Made by a program: the position numbers and the translations under genes
Notes under the pieces: model-generated
The model's input: the letters and a program-made list of their open reading frames with translations, nothing else
What the model was told of the DNA's origin: nothing
Databases searched by the model: none
Source: Didymella arachidicola
Taxonomy: Eukaryota; Ascomycota; Dothideomycetes; Pleosporales; Didymellaceae
Reading direction: 5' to 3'
Assembly (NCBI GenBank): GCA_016630955.3
Contig: CM049986.1
Location: 2,666,001 to 2,730,000 of the forward strand
Length of the DNA: 64,000 nucleotides
Shown: one piece after another, positions 1 through 12,782 of the stretch
Position numbering within the stretch: the stretch's first letter is position 1
Layout: each line of letters starts with the position of its first letter

Positions 1-1756
1 TGGTCATGGTCTCCGGGTCTACACATACAGACTTACCATTGATCGAGTGCGACGATCTCCTAGTTTCGCCTCGGGGCACTGTCAGCCCGCAGTAGCAGAG
101 TAGCTTGGACCTCGAACCTCTGGCCCGAGTGATTCCCAAGACGACGACACTCGGGGCGCACCATGTCCGTTTGTGGATCGGAGCCAAACGTTTCGACACG
201 AATCTGATGCATCGAGTGAAGTACTACGGTAAACACTAGCTCGGGATCAACATTGTGTTGGGATCTTTACGACATATCAACTTGCCGTGTCCCGAGGATT
301 TGGTGACAATCTCCCCTTTGATAATGGCTCTGACCTATGCACAACTCGTCATGGATGATGCAAACTTCAAGACGAGCAGATCACTCGCGTAAAGCACAAA
401 ATTCGACCGACTAAGGGGGTGGGCTTCGATGGTCAAGTCTGGAGTGGGTCTCGAGGCTTTGCATTTGACGAAACACGAGGCAGACAACACGCTACGGTAG
501 TTTACGAGGTTGATTCCCCGGACTTCATAGCCCCGCCCGCGGTCACCGTTTGACTATTGCTCGGTGATACGCAGTGGACCCCTGAGTAGATCTAGTGTAG
601 TGCAAATATTCCTTTTCTCTGCATTTGGGTTGCATACCGAGCAGCACATGGCAGAATGTTTATGATCACGACTGGGTGGCATACAGCGTCATCGGCGAGA
701 CAAATTACGTTCACCTAACTACAGTAGTACGCTCTTGGTAAGGCTTGTGCATGAGGCTTGAGGCGAGGCTTGAGGTGAGGCTTGTGTTCTGAGGTGGTGC
801 CACAAGTGCACAATAGCACCAAGCGAGACCCAGGGTCTGGAGCATCGACCAACGATGCGGGGGCCGCGGAGACTCGTGTCTAAATTGAGTGAAGACCTGT
901 GAGGTAATAGGGCACCTCGCTTGCACTCAATGTGCGTCTCTAATGGCTATCAAGTTACTAGACCCCTGAGGCGTGCTTGCCGGCCAACAATCACTCAAAC
1001 AGCGCGCGAAATTGCTTCCCCTGTAGGACGCACCACGATAGAGGACCCACGACGGAGCACGAAACCGGCGAACAAGCATGCCCAAGAAGCTTGTCCCTGA
1101 TAAGCTTTTGTCGTGATCAATCGTCAGTCTTGCTTTGTCGCAAGCTTGAGCCAGGGTTGGATGTTCCTTTCGATATGTGGGTTGAGCGATTTAACATCCT
1201 CGACTGCCAGTCACACCGCGCCGGTGACCGCGCCATTTGTGGCTATGCACCACGTACGAGTTTCGTAGCCCGATTGTTGACCTCCTGGCTTCACCATTCC
1301 TGAACAGGCACGATTTAGCGCTGCCTTTGAGCGGCCTTGCGCATGGACGAGTGAGCGCGATGTGCCGAGTTCCGTCCAGCTTGTCTGTGGCTGGGTCGAT
1401 TTCGGGTCTGTGGCTGGGCTGCTCCAACATTGTGCAAGTCTGGAACGAGGCTAGTGACGGTGTTTGAGGGTAAGTGACGGATGTCAGTGTTTGGAGGTGC
1501 TGTACTCACAAAGAACCAATGAACATTCGTGGCCGGTGACTAGTTCCCGTCCCACATGTTCATCATCAGTATCTACCTCACTATGTCCGTACATTGGCAG
1601 GGAGTAAGCTATTTCTGTGCTATGACGCTGGCTAGGTCCCCTGTGATAAGAGCTGAACGCGTGGCAGCGGGAAGATCTAAAGAAAGAGCAACGCCCCGAG
1701 ACTGCCGCGCCACAGGAAGCTTCATCTGTTGACATCTGCACATAATCACACCGTTG
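1..1756. other. gene-poor left end
   Basis: I find no convincing gene here. Open frames are short, lack good ATG starts and resemble no family I know. A cluster of short degenerate repeats built on AGGCTTGAGG lies at about 741-793. The stretch could hold the promoter of the zinc-cluster gene that follows, but I see no clear signal. Confidence 0.5.
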
Positions 1757-2554
1757 ATGTCGCCTTCCAAAGACGCAAACACCCGCAGACGAAAGTCGGA
1801 TCCCTCAATAGACACTATGGGTGACGAAGGGCTCCCAAAAGAAATATGCAGCCGAGTAAGGAAGGCATGCAACCGTTGTCGCCTCAGGAAAGTCAAGTGC
1901 AACGGTCGAATACCATGCGCGAGGTGCGAGCAAGATCATGCAACATGCAAGATCAATTATGACGTTACAGGCATCAAGAATCTGAGGAAGAGGTATGCAG
2001 AGCTACTGCCGATCATGTTTGCCCTATGTTGACGTTATGCTTGCAGCTACATTGCCTCTCTAGAAGAGCAACAGATCTCTTTGCTCAGTGCCCTCAGGGA
2101 TCTGCAGCGTAAGATGCCACATAACAGCGACGTGTGTGATACGATAGAGCAACTACAACGGAAAGGTTTCGACATCGAAGCGCTGAAATTCAATGATCCA
2201 CACCGAGACTCACAGAAGGAGGAGAGCCCCCGCGAGAGCGCGAGCCCGCATACCATGCCCGAGAGCGGACCCTGGCAATCTACGCAATTGACCATGGAAG
2301 ATCTCCAATCACTTCTCGAGCACCCAGTCGCACCTCAAGTTATGTCAGTTTCTATGTGGCCGTACGACGACACGGCTCAACAACACGAGACTCAACATCC
2401 TCCGCTGGCGATGCGGTGGCAATCTGCCGAAAGCTTCTTCGGCATGACTGTGCCACAGAATGCTCACCCTATTGTCGACCCACTATCAGGACGCTTCATC
2501 AACCCTTCGACGATGCCTTTCGGTCTTGAAGACTCGAACATGGTCTTGAGTTGA
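1757..2554 (+). CDS. Zn2Cys6 zinc-cluster transcription factor, short
   Basis: Probable nuclear DNA-binding regulator of 247 aa. Exons are 1757..1992 and 2047..2554, with a 54-nt GT-AG intron. The binuclear zinc cluster has C-x2-C-x6-C-x5-C-x2-C-x6-C spacing, with cysteines at residues 38, 41, 48, 54, 57 and 64. It is preceded by an Arg/Lys-rich stretch and followed by a short helical segment that could dimerise. The fungal-specific middle homology region found in full-length members is absent, so this is a small or truncated class member. The first ATG is at 1757; a second in-frame ATG at 1817 would still keep the whole cluster. No neighbouring pathway genes reveal its target. Confidence 0.8.
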
Positions 2555-3367
2555 TTGGTGTCGGTAATGCGTAGACGATCCATGGATGTGTCGGACAAGA
2601 CGCACTGTTGAACATCGATGACTGCTAGACAATGAGAAGTGCTGTACAATGCTGATCATGAGTCAGTCGGGAGGAAACATTGATAGCCCGCAATCTCAAC
2701 TGTCTTGGGGTTCACGGGCCTGGGATTCTAGAGACTAGGCCCAACTCAACCATCGACGAACAAAGTGTCACAGGCTATGCTCTTCGCAACGCAGCAAGAG
2801 TCCTCTCCAGTGTGATCGATCGGTCTCCGGAGGACAGTGGAAGCCTCTCATAGACATCATTGGATGCATCAGTGGCCAATTTTCGGTCAGTAAGACTTCC
2901 AGTACCAAGAGTCTTGCCCTAGCGCATTCGCTGTTGTGTCGCAAAATTTGTCCAGCTGACCTGAGCGCTGGTGAGAATATGCACAGGGCAGTCAGAGCGC
3001 GCACTTAGCAGGATGAGTCCAGACCTGGCTCGAACATACCTTGGACCTGGGAGGTGTAAAACTAGCCTTCTACGTGTGGAGCCTGCCCTATGGCAGCATC
3101 TCGCAACGTTTTAATGTCATACAATGAGCCAGTCCGTTGTACATCCGGGCTGAGATTACGCGTACGAACACGTGACGACAGGAAAGCGTGAAGACTGGGA
3201 ACATGTACAAGCTCTTGTACAATGGTCGTTGCTCGCTACAACTCGCTATAGTACATGCAGTTCAGATCCAATTTCATGCCTCATCATCCTTTGACACTAC
3301 GCCCAACGCCCAGCAATGCAAGCACAAGTCCACATCTAATCATCTATTCTGACAATCCTCAAACGCG
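2555..3367. other. intergenic, nothing recognised
   Basis: This 0.8-kb stretch lies between the 3' ends of the zinc-cluster gene and POM152. No frame has family features, and no RNA gene or repeat was seen. Confidence 0.5.
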
Positions 3368-6300
3368 CTAGGACTGCAACAGCTTCTGCGCGCCTCCCTT
3401 GCCCTTCTCGAGGCCCTCAACATCGTTGCGGGCGAAGCTGCACCACGCGTCCTTGATACTGACAACTTCGTACGTACCCTCTTCTTGAACAAGGATACGC
3501 ATGGTCATCTCATGGCTGACTTCTGTGCGGATCTCCAGCACCTTGCTCTTCTTGCCGCGTGCAGCGTTAGTGCTGCGCGTGTACGTGAACTCAAATGGAG
3601 GAGTTCCCCAGAACTGGAAGTCGAGGTCGGTGCCGCCGCCTTCGTGAATATCGATCTCGTCTACACGACCGCCAGAAAGACGAACGGAAGGAATAGGATG
3701 GATCTGCTTGGTGAGATCAAGAGAGGCGAGACACTCGGACGCTGAATCACGAAGACCAGTTATGGTGAAAGTACCGGGAAGCTCGGCGAGGCGGCGAAAG
3801 TTAGTCCCTGCGTTGGACGCCTTGCGTTCCTGACCTTCGAATGTGTAGTAGACGGTGAACGGAACCTGGCCACCAAGCGCAAAAGAGAGACGCTCGCCGA
3901 CACAGTAGTTTGTGCGATCTTCGAGAGGGGTAGCTGTTGGTGCATCGTGTACACTTATCTGCACACGAGGTCCGCCAGGTGCAGGCTTGAGAGTGCAGCC
4001 TCGCGAATCACGAACTTTGCGAATAGAAATAGACGAGTGCCCGAGATGGAGCTTGCGGTGCTCGATCTTCAGGTCGTACTTGTTGCTCGGGATGTTCTTG
4101 TGAATGCTGATCTCTGGCTTGGGTGTTCCGTGGTGTTTGATCTCCACCTCGAGGTAAAAGGGTGCGACTCCCTCGAAAGAAATTGGAATGACTTCTTCAC
4201 CTTCTGACTCCCTAGAGCAGTAGCTGTAAGTCTTCCCTGGCTTGTCGAAGCGTGCACTAGGGCGAGGGTGAATGATCTGCTTGATCGTGACTGGGGAGAA
4301 ATGTTTGCTGGAGTGGTCATATCTGGAGTCGGCCAACTTCTTGAAGGTGTATTCGTAGGTGCCGGCTTGGGTGGTCTCCGACCGGATTGAAGCCTGACCC
4401 CCTGCGACATGTAGGTCCTTGTTTTTGACGGAGATAAGTTTGCCCTTCGGATCGTGTTGCTGGGTCTGGTACGAGACATCGAATGGAGCGTTTCCTGTAC
4501 AATAGTCAGTGACATGAAATCATCACTAGCCTGGGGCTGAACTCACCAGAAATGGACACCTCCAACGCATCCTCGTCGCCTTCACAAACTGGCTCCTTCA
4601 CATACTTGCTGCCATCGAAAGCGATAGCATCAGATTCGGGAACTGTGAGCTTTGGTCGAGCGACCCATTGAACCAAGAACTGGTCAGCCTTCTCTTCGAT
4701 CAGCCCAGGGCACACTGCGTCCTTGACTGAAAGGAGATGGTAAGTGCCGTCTGTCTTGACGTCCAGGAACGCGTTTGCGTTATTGAAAGTCTCTCTTCTA
4801 ACCTCCTTGGTCTCCAAGACCTCGTATGCCAGTCTCCAGGGTGCGTTTCCCGTGAAGCGGAGGGGCAAGCCAATAGTTCTGCCCTCAAGCGCCATGATGG
4901 CTTGCTTGCCTTCGATATTCCCGAAGTATGCCTTGGGCCGTTCGTGACGTACGTTGACCTTGGCCTCCTCTTTTAGGTACTCCTTGCAACCCATCTTGTC
5001 GCTAATACTTGCCAGAGTCACAGTATATTCGCCACCACTGCGAAGCTTGTCAGTCTTGATCGTGTAGTACTCCTCAGCTGTCTCGACAGTGCGCTTGATG
5101 CGTTTGCCGTTGTGCACGACTTCATACTCCAGCTTCCAAGGTGCTTCGCCCGACAGCTTGACATCAAATTCGACCGCGTCGTCGATGCAGACATGTCTGG
5201 GCTTCTTGTCAACAAAAGAAGCCTTGGCAGACGGTCTGACATTCTGCTGCAGCTCAAGGTTCCTCAAAGGTGTGTCTTTGTAGACAGAGTCCCTGATGCT
5301 CTCGAAAGTGTATTTGTAATGACCTGCATCCTGAGGAGTAAACTCAGCTGTGCTTCTGAGCGTGGGGATATCTAGCTCCTTTGCGATCTTACGACGGCTG
5401 TTGCTGTTGTGCTCAGTGTATTTGATTACAAATGGCGGGCTTCCGATGAGGTCGATGCCAACTCGCAGACCAATAGGGTTGCCGGCGCATCTGTCCACAA
5501 TGTCTTCACTGGTCAGAGAAAGTCCTGGTTCCGGTGGGTTTTGGAGCAAACAGGAGGCTGGCTCAAGTACCTCTCCTTCGCAAGTATCGGTCGACACGGA
5601 CTTAATCGTGTATAAGCCAGCCTCAGAGATCAGCGGTTGTTCCCGAATTGTGCGCATGGTCTGCCTCTTCAATGCGGCATTGGGGCTTTGGTATCCATCC
5701 GTGACGATCTCAGTCTCAGGGGTGAAGAGATACTCAATGATGTGCTGTCCCTCGATAGCTTGCTTCCCTGTGGAACTATAGTGGACTGGTAGTCGTGCTA
5801 CCTCACCCTTGGCTACTCTCAATGGTCTGGAAGGATCGCAACCCCTAAGGTAAGTCTTTGGTCGTTCTTGGACCTCAAAGGACTGGCGAAGACCAGCGAA
5901 CTTGGCTTTCGGGCGCTCGTCCTCATCAACCTCTCCGAAGTTGACAATGTTGCCTAAACCGTCTCGTACCTCTACAATCTCGTACTCCCATCGTCCACTA
6001 GTGGAAAGTGTCTCGTTGAGAGGCACGGAGACCTTCTGCGATCGCGCCCACGTAACATCTTCACGTCCGTGCTTGACCAATGCCTGTGATGTGTGTCGTG
6101 TCAAAGGCGAGATAGCGTCCTCGGGCTGGAGACTGTGGAACTCGGAGACACCTCGCGGCTTGCCGTTCACCGACAGCTGGTACTTAATGTTGAGCGGCGG
6201 AGTACCCTCGGCTTCGAGCTTAACGTTGGAAAGATCATTGCGGCAGCGCTTATCGCCGGTGGGTTGGACTCGGGCCTGCGGGCACGAGGCGACAATCAAA

Positions 6301-7223
6301 CTAGCTGCGCGCGGCCGGACTTGGAGTTTTGAGTGGTCTGTGACCTTCTTGAGCAGGTAGACACCAGGCTTCTTCACAGTGTAGCGGATTGTCAATGGGT
6401 CGTCTGGGTGCGCAGATCGTGTAGACTTCCGTGCCTTCTTCAACATCTTGCCCAACTCATTCTTCTTTATCAGGATCGTCTCGTTCGCGTTGGTGTCGAA
6501 GTCGATACGCAATAGCTCCATCTCGATCGGCTCAGTCTGATTGATCATAATTGGGATCTCGAGGTAGGTAACCGTCGAGTTCAAGCAAAATGACTCCTTG
6601 TTGGGATTCAAGATCGCAGATCCCTCCGGCAGAATGTTGACAATCTGCTTTCCGAGAATGAGCGAAGCGTTGTGCAAGATGGAACCTGGCTTGACGCTGC
6701 GTTCGCTGATGGCAAGCTCGCTGTCCCACAGGAAGCCGACCAAGCTGACAGCCCAAGCCTGTACTGGTATACCAATTCGGAACATCAGCATGACATCGAG
6801 CGCTGCGTGAGCCACGAAGAGCAGGAACGCGGCGCCGTTGCTCCATTCCAGCCAGGGAATCTCCAGCAACGGCACGCCGAACATGAAGATCATGTCAAAG
6901 AAGCACCATTTGAGACACAACCATAGCGACTCATCATCCTCGACGGCAAGTGTGTAGAAATCGTAGGACCGGTAGGCCCACAGGGCGATGTAGACGGCGA
7001 AGAGATAGAAGCGCTGTTGCGCGGGATCGAGGATGTCAGACGGGATGACAGGTCCTGAGGGCGGCGGTGCAGCTCGAGGCACATCCTGTATCGGCGACCG
7101 TACGTTTGGTCTGGAGGGTGTAGAGGAATTGGGGCTGCGTGCGCCGGGCGATCGATTCCATGGCTGCTGTGGTGTTGCAGGAAACCCGCCAGGCCCTTTG
7201 CGCGCGGGAGTTGCGCCGTTCAT
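3368..7223 (-). CDS. POM152: nucleoporin POM152 (pore membrane protein)
   Basis: Transmembrane ring nucleoporin that anchors the pore complex in the nuclear envelope. Exons on the minus strand are 7223..4547 and 4494..3368, with a 52-nt phase-1 intron; the protein is 1267 aa, normal for Pezizomycotina. The N-terminus is a Pro/Ser/Arg-rich cytoplasmic tail. It is followed by hydrophobic segments at roughly residues 68-175 and then a long lumenal region of repeated Ig-like beta domains, each with recurring PP/AP-(F/W)-x-(L/V)-x-Y strands. The coding frame is open upstream of 7223, but the first ATG (MNGATPARK) gives the expected tail. The call rests on domain layout and characteristic repeat motifs. 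Confidence 0.93.
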
Positions 7224-7915
7224 CGTGCCCAGGGGTAGAGGCTCACGGTACCTCACGCGATCATGGGCAGGCAGGTGCGAACTGCGGTATGGCTATCAGC
7301 CTCGTCGGTCGGCGTATTGAGGGGCGCGGTGTTGTGCTTTGTTGCAGCATCGACAACCTCGTAAACATTTGGCAGGCGCGATGACGCTAGACAAGGGTCC
7401 GAACACAAGGCTGCAATGACGACCACCCAGCAACAGCCTGCACTTCTGCGCTGCGACAACCTACACGAAACACGTCAAAGACAAGGCGCCAGCCACTTGT
7501 ACGCATAGGTAGGCAAACAGGTCCCGCAGCCACATTTCACTTCCTGTGTTGAAAGTCAACCCGTCGAATAAGAGCGCGTTTTCAATTCGTCAAGATGCGG
7601 CACTCGATTTGGGCGCAGGCAAATCAGGCACCGTCACTAAACTCCAACCAAAGCCCCAACAGGCAGAGGTAATGTACAAAATGTGGATTTTGTACTTTTG
7701 TACACAATGCGCGCCTGTCCCATGCTTCACGCGATTGGGTGCTTTGGGGTTGCTAGCGCGGCGCGTCTTTTGAACCGTTCATTCACCCGAAGTGCTGCCC
7801 TGGACTTTGCTTTCATCATCTCGAGCGCTGCTCCGCCACGTACTAACAACCACTCAGTCCACTTGGATATCCATCTCAACAACCTAAGGCGCCCGAACTC
7901 AAATATAGCTTTGTC
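7224..7915. promoter_or_regulatory. divergent intergenic region POM152 / Nup42
   Basis: This 0.7-kb region separates two divergently transcribed nucleoporin genes and must contain both promoters. I recognise no specific element. Confidence 0.4.
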
Positions 7916-9836
7916 ATGACAGTTTGCAAGTTCTATGCTCAGGGCAACTGCCGATTCGGGGGTAAACGCCGCAATATTCATTGATGGTCACGTGCCTAAC
8001 GCGATACAGACGGCTGCAAATTCGAACACCCTGGTAGTCAACGGGATGGTAATCGAGGTGGTGGAGGCTTCAGTGGGCGGACGAACAATAATAACAACCG
8101 CTTCGGTGGTTTCAGCGGCGACAGCTACCGTCCCAACCAAAACTCAAGCGGAGCCTTTGGAGGTGAGTCTCGACATGATGATAGAATCACGCCTCACGGA
8201 TGCTTCCTGTGCGAGCTGTGGTTATGTCCTGAGCAGAGTTGACACACACAGCAAATCGCGATAGCAAGTCGCTGCCATACCATCTTGACATTGCGGACAT
8301 CAAGGCAGATCTGTCCGGACAGCGGCCAATATACCCGCTGTCATGTTATGGTCCTGGTCGTGATGCTCCACGGCAACTCATTGAAGGCCCGGTGGAAATC
8401 AGCCCAGAAGAGCTCCGTGTGCGATACTACGCAGCAAGAGCTGCAGGGCAGGAAAACGTTGCAGTAAGGACGGCACAAATGACAACAAGATTGAAGCTAA
8501 TGAGATGTAGCAACAAGAAGAGGCCGAGCTCCATGCAAAGATGCAACAGCAAGTCAAAGCCATCACAGACGACGTTGAAGGTGCTGTTCGGTACATCGAG
8601 GAAGGCGCCAATGTCCATCCAAACCGGCTGGATATGCTGAAGGGGCCCGCTGGACAAGCAGCTTCAAGCTCAAGTCCGTTTGGACAACAAGCATCCAGTA
8701 ACCCCTTCTCATCTGGAACAGCGAGTCAGGGATCAGCCTTCGGTCAGCCATCAAGACCAGGTTTTGGTCAACCGGCCTTCGGTCAGGCTGCAAATCCTGC
8801 TCAGACCTCATCAGCCTTTGGGCAACCATCAAATCCCGGACAGTCAACATCAGCATTTGGCGCTTCTTCAATATTAGGCCAGAAACCATCGCCTTTTGGC
8901 CAGCCTTCAGCACTAGGTGCCGGGAACGCTTTCGGCAAGCCTGCTTTTGGTGCTTCAGGATTTGGTCAGACAGCTGCGCCTGCTGCTGGGAGCGCTTTTG
9001 GGCAGCCCAGTGGTCTCGGTGCACAATCACAATCACCGTTCGGACAGACTCCTGCGGCTAACAAGACAGCGTTTGGGCAAGCATCAGCTCCTGGTGGAGC
9101 TTCTGCTTTCGGCCAGGCCTCTACACCAGCTCAGGGGTCCGCGTTTGGTCAGACGAACGCTCTGGGACAGCCGCAGCAGCCTAATGCCTTTGGCAAGCCT
9201 GCCTTTGGGCAAAGTCCATTCGGGCAAGCAGCACAGCCTGCTTCAAACCAGTCACCCTTCGGTCAGCAGTCGCAGGCCAATCCGTCACCTTTCGGTCAAC
9301 AACCCACGCAGAATGCAGCTTCTCCTTTCGGACAGGCGGCCTCGACAGTCCAGCAGCCGAATCCTTTCGGTCAACCACAATCCCAACCAGCCGCAGCTCC
9401 GAACAATCCCTTCGGTGGCGCAGCAGCGACATCAACATCTGTCCCAGCGTTTGGCAATCCGAGCGCACCTGCCTTTGGAGCACCTAGCCTCGGTGCGCAG
9501 CAGGCAGCTGCTCCAAGCGCACAGCCACAAAATCCATTTGGTCAAGCAGTGCAGCCGACTCCGGCATCAGGAGCGGCCCAGTCGCCTTTCGGTACTCAGA
9601 CACAACCGCAAGCTTCGGGAGCGGTGCAAGCACAGTCACAGGCAGCTCAGACATCCGGGCCAATTGATCCCAAGGACCGTTACAAGGAAGGGAGCCCAGA
9701 AGAGTACGAGGGGGAGACAGGCAGACTGCTCGAAGAGATCTACAGGAGAGTGGGTCAAATGGGTCGTTTCAACGACGACGAGGACATACCGCTCACTCCT
9801 CCAAAGTGCGAATGGATTGTAGAGCTACAAATATGA
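7916..9836 (+). CDS. CCCH zinc-finger FG nucleoporin (Nup42/Amo1 type)
   Basis: Cytoplasmic-face nucleoporin of the Nup42/NUPL2/Amo1 family, which works with Gle1 in mRNA export. Exons are 7916..7961, 8010..8162, 8252..8463 and 8511..9836, giving 578 aa. The ATG and first half of the zinc finger sit in a 46-nt first exon. After splicing the finger reads C-x7-C-x5-C-x3-H at residues 4-22. A Gly/Asn-rich linker follows, then a helical segment with a QQEEAELHAKMQQQ stretch, and about 300 residues of SAFGQ/PFGQ repeats. A short C-terminal helix containing EGETGRLLEEIYRRVGQMG probably corresponds to the Gle1-contacting end (inference). The three introns are 48, 89 and 47 nt. Confidence 0.88.
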
Positions 9837-10105
9837 GCGCAGAGGCTCGATTTGAATTCATGAGTAGTGCAAAGCAGAATGCAAATGTCTGATACACTAT
9901 GTCAAGGCCATGCATGTGTAGAGAATATCACAGAATGATCCTTGAGATTTTCCAAGCCAGACACGGTCTTCTTGTACGACACTTACATGTCAACTTCGCG
10001 GCGCTGAGACATTCTGGGTCAGGGTCCGTTCGGACCATCAACGTCATTCGCCGACAACTTCCGTAGCAAACCACGCACCTTTGTTTGAGCATTGAATCTG
10101 ACAAG

Positions 10106-10147
10106 ATGCTCGCCGCGCGCCTTCAACATGCGCCGAAGGAGATCTGA
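10106..10147 (+). promoter_or_regulatory. upstream ORF overlapping the GT8 start
   Basis: An ATG at 10106 opens a 13-codon frame ending in TGA at 10145-10147. It is out of frame with, and overlaps, the GT8 start at 10128. If it lies in the mRNA leader it would lower translation of the main frame. Confidence 0.4.
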
Positions 10148-11361
10148 TGAGCTACCTCGATATGCGAGGGACACGGGGTCGCCGCCCTTTCGCTTTCCTC
10201 GCCGCTACGCCTACTACCTGCTCGGCGTCCTCTTCGTCTGCTGGGTCCTGTACCCTTCGTCGAATGGAGCGTCTACCAAGGACGTGACCAATTGGAGTAA
10301 CTTTGCATACAGCCTCTATGCGACCGATAGCGCGACGCTCTGCCATGCGCTCCTGGTCTTTGACGCGCTCGCTCGACTCGGGAGCAAGGCGGATCGCGTC
10401 CTCTTCTTCCCCGAGCACTGGGACACGGAGGTGACGAGCTCCAAGGACCGCGACAGCCAGCTGCTCGTCCTTGCGCGCGACACGTACAAGGTCAAGCTGC
10501 ACCCTGTGCGGCTTATGAGCGTCGAGGGTCGCACCAAAGGTACGCAGCCCGGCCTGACAAGTTACACCTGAAGTAAGGTTTGCGGGAATGGACAAGGTGC
10601 TGACAGCCGCAGATGAATGGACAGGGACATGGGATAAGTCGGTCACCAAGTTCATGGCGTTCTCGCTCGCGTACTACGACCGCGTCATCGCGATGGATTC
10701 GGATGTCACGCTCCTCAAGCCCCTCGATGAGCTCTTCCTCCTCCCGGACACGCCCATTGCGATGCCTCGCGCTTACTGGGCGGACAGCAGGCCCTGGCCG
10801 CTCACGTCGATGCTGATGGTCATCAAGCCTGACCTGGACGAGTTCGAACGGTTCAAGAAGACAGTTGGGGGTGGAGGCAACAGCGAGCTTGTCGCTGTGC
10901 ATAGGTTCGATATGGAGCTGGTGAACGAGCGGTTCGAGGACAGCGCTCTGGTGCTTCCGCATCGACCGTATGCGCTCTTAACGGGCGAGTTCAGGAAGCA
11001 CGATCACAGCGCCTACCTAGGGAACAGCTTCGAGATATGGGACGCAGAGAAAGTCTACAGCGAGGCAAAGCTGGTCCATTTCAGCGATTGGCCGCTGCCA
11101 AAGCCGTGGATCATGTGGCCCACAGAGGGCCTGGAGGAGACACAGCCCGACTGCGGCGGAAGTCACGTGGGCAGCTGCGCGGAGAGGAAAATCTGGAAGC
11201 ACTTGTATGATGACTTCAGGATGCGGCGTCGCGATGTATGTAAACTGCTGAGTGTGCCTGCGCCGGACTGGTGGACCATCAAGCATGGCAAACGTCCTGA
11301 TAACTCAACAGACGGTACCGAGCATGCTGCGCCTCCGGCTGAGGGAGATGGCATCAGCTAA
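10128..11361 (+). CDS. glycosyltransferase family 8, type II Golgi protein
   Basis: Probable Golgi sugar transferase of the GT8 group that includes fungal Gnt1-type N-acetylglucosaminyltransferases; donor and acceptor are not shown by sequence. Exons are 10128..10539 and 10613..11361 (73-nt phase-1 intron), 386 aa. A short basic tail is followed by one transmembrane segment (about residues 27-45), typical of a type II membrane protein. The catalytic part contains the metal-binding DSD at residues 166-168 in a VIAMDSDVTLL context. Other GT8-like patches are the HALLVFDAL helix and the HFSDWPLPKPW motif. The first in-frame ATG at 10128 is used; the frame is open a little further upstream without ATG. 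Confidence 0.82.
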
Positions 11362-12782
11362 GCATAATATAAGCGGCGCAGGGTCTCGCGTTTACAGCTG
11401 TGAATTCGGGTTCCTGCATCTTGTCCGACTCGATATCCAATCTCGATGTGATATCTCGGTGCCCGGGTCGCACTTCATCCTCCTCACCTATCCTGTGCCC
11501 CATATCCGCTGTGTTCCGCGGTCCGATTGCATGCTCTGCCCGTTCACGCCAAGGTGAATATAACTATAACGATCGAGCGGGTTTCTCACGGCCTCCTGAT
11601 GACGCGTTTCACTGACATTAATTACTTGTTGACCATTCCCGACGGTACTCGGAAGATGTTCAGGGTGGCTCAGACATCTCAGTTGAGCCTCCGCACAGTG
11701 GAGCAGCTGACAATGGCGGCTCATTATCAGGTGCGTGGATGAGCAGTTTAGGCCTTGTGATGTCTTGGTCAAGAATGCAGTCAGCCCTCCAAGTGTGCTC
11801 GTCGAATCGTGACAACGGCATGTGAAGTTTGATGAGACATGTCACTGCTGGCAGGGCTCTCGGCAAATGCTTCGCAGTCTGTAGCCGGCATTAGATCTCC
11901 GGGCAAGCGAGCGGCGCCTTCCTCCTTTCCTTCCCTGGGGGATTCGCTTGGGTGACGCGCAGGAGTGCCTTCCAAGAAATCTCCGGCTCCATTGTCGGCT
12001 AAACGCGTCTTCACCCCTTTGCAGCTTCATTCTTCTCGACTTGCACATTCTTAATGTGTCGGACGCCCAGTCTATAGCATCAGCTGAAGGCATGCCAGGT
12101 GACAGTGCTGCCAGGCCGCACGCATATACACTCCAAAACAAACCTCGACGGCCTGTTACAACGCGCGTGTAACCTTGCACGAAACATGCATATACTGGGG
12201 TGACAGCTGTTTGTCTTAGCGTGTCGACTGATCGGCAGCCGGCTGGTGGAGACGAGCTTGCACGAACCGACCAGCCAAGCCAAGCCAAGCCAATGCGGTT
12301 CAATGTCAAGGCAGATGGTCTGCAATATCAGGGTTGCGGTGGCGGGCTCACGAGAAGGACAACCTGCAGCAGGTGTGGTTGATATTTTCGTGTCGGCGCG
12401 GGGAGAGTAACATTTCGACGCCTCGGTGCGCATCAACTGGTAAGCATGCACTGGCGTGGTTACAGCAGAGAGAGCCTCCTCCGCTGAGATGCAGCAAGAC
12501 TTAGCTCGCTGACCTATCTCATCAAAGCTACCACCGCTAGTGAGGTGAACCCGACCCGCGCCGCGGCTTCAGAGGCCCCTGTCATTCACTACCCAGCTGG
12601 GCATTAAGTTTCCCCCCGGATTGAAATAGTCTCCTTGGTCCACTGATAATACCTCGCACCACCGCGTTTGTTTCCTTGTTTCGTTGTTTCTGCCCTCGAT
12701 CCTCGAGCGACTTAATACTTCCATCTTCTGCCATATTAGGACAGGTACACGAACACCAATACTAGCACAACCACTCGCTACC
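11362..12782. other. intergenic, nothing recognised
   Basis: This 1.4-kb gap lies upstream of the hexosaminidase gene. It contains a short CCAAG tandem (about 12277-12296) but no supportable gene or RNA. The proximal part must hold the hexosaminidase promoter. Confidence 0.45.

Noticed and set aside
741..793. Cluster of short AGGCTTGAGG repeats
   Set aside because: Degenerate units of 11-14 bp with no further context; too little to call a functional element.
8917..9822. Second plus-strand frame of about 300 codons inside the Nup42-type FG repeats
   Set aside because: Shadow of the FG repeats; composition is Arg/Leu/Ser/Gln without domains, and the true frame is clear.
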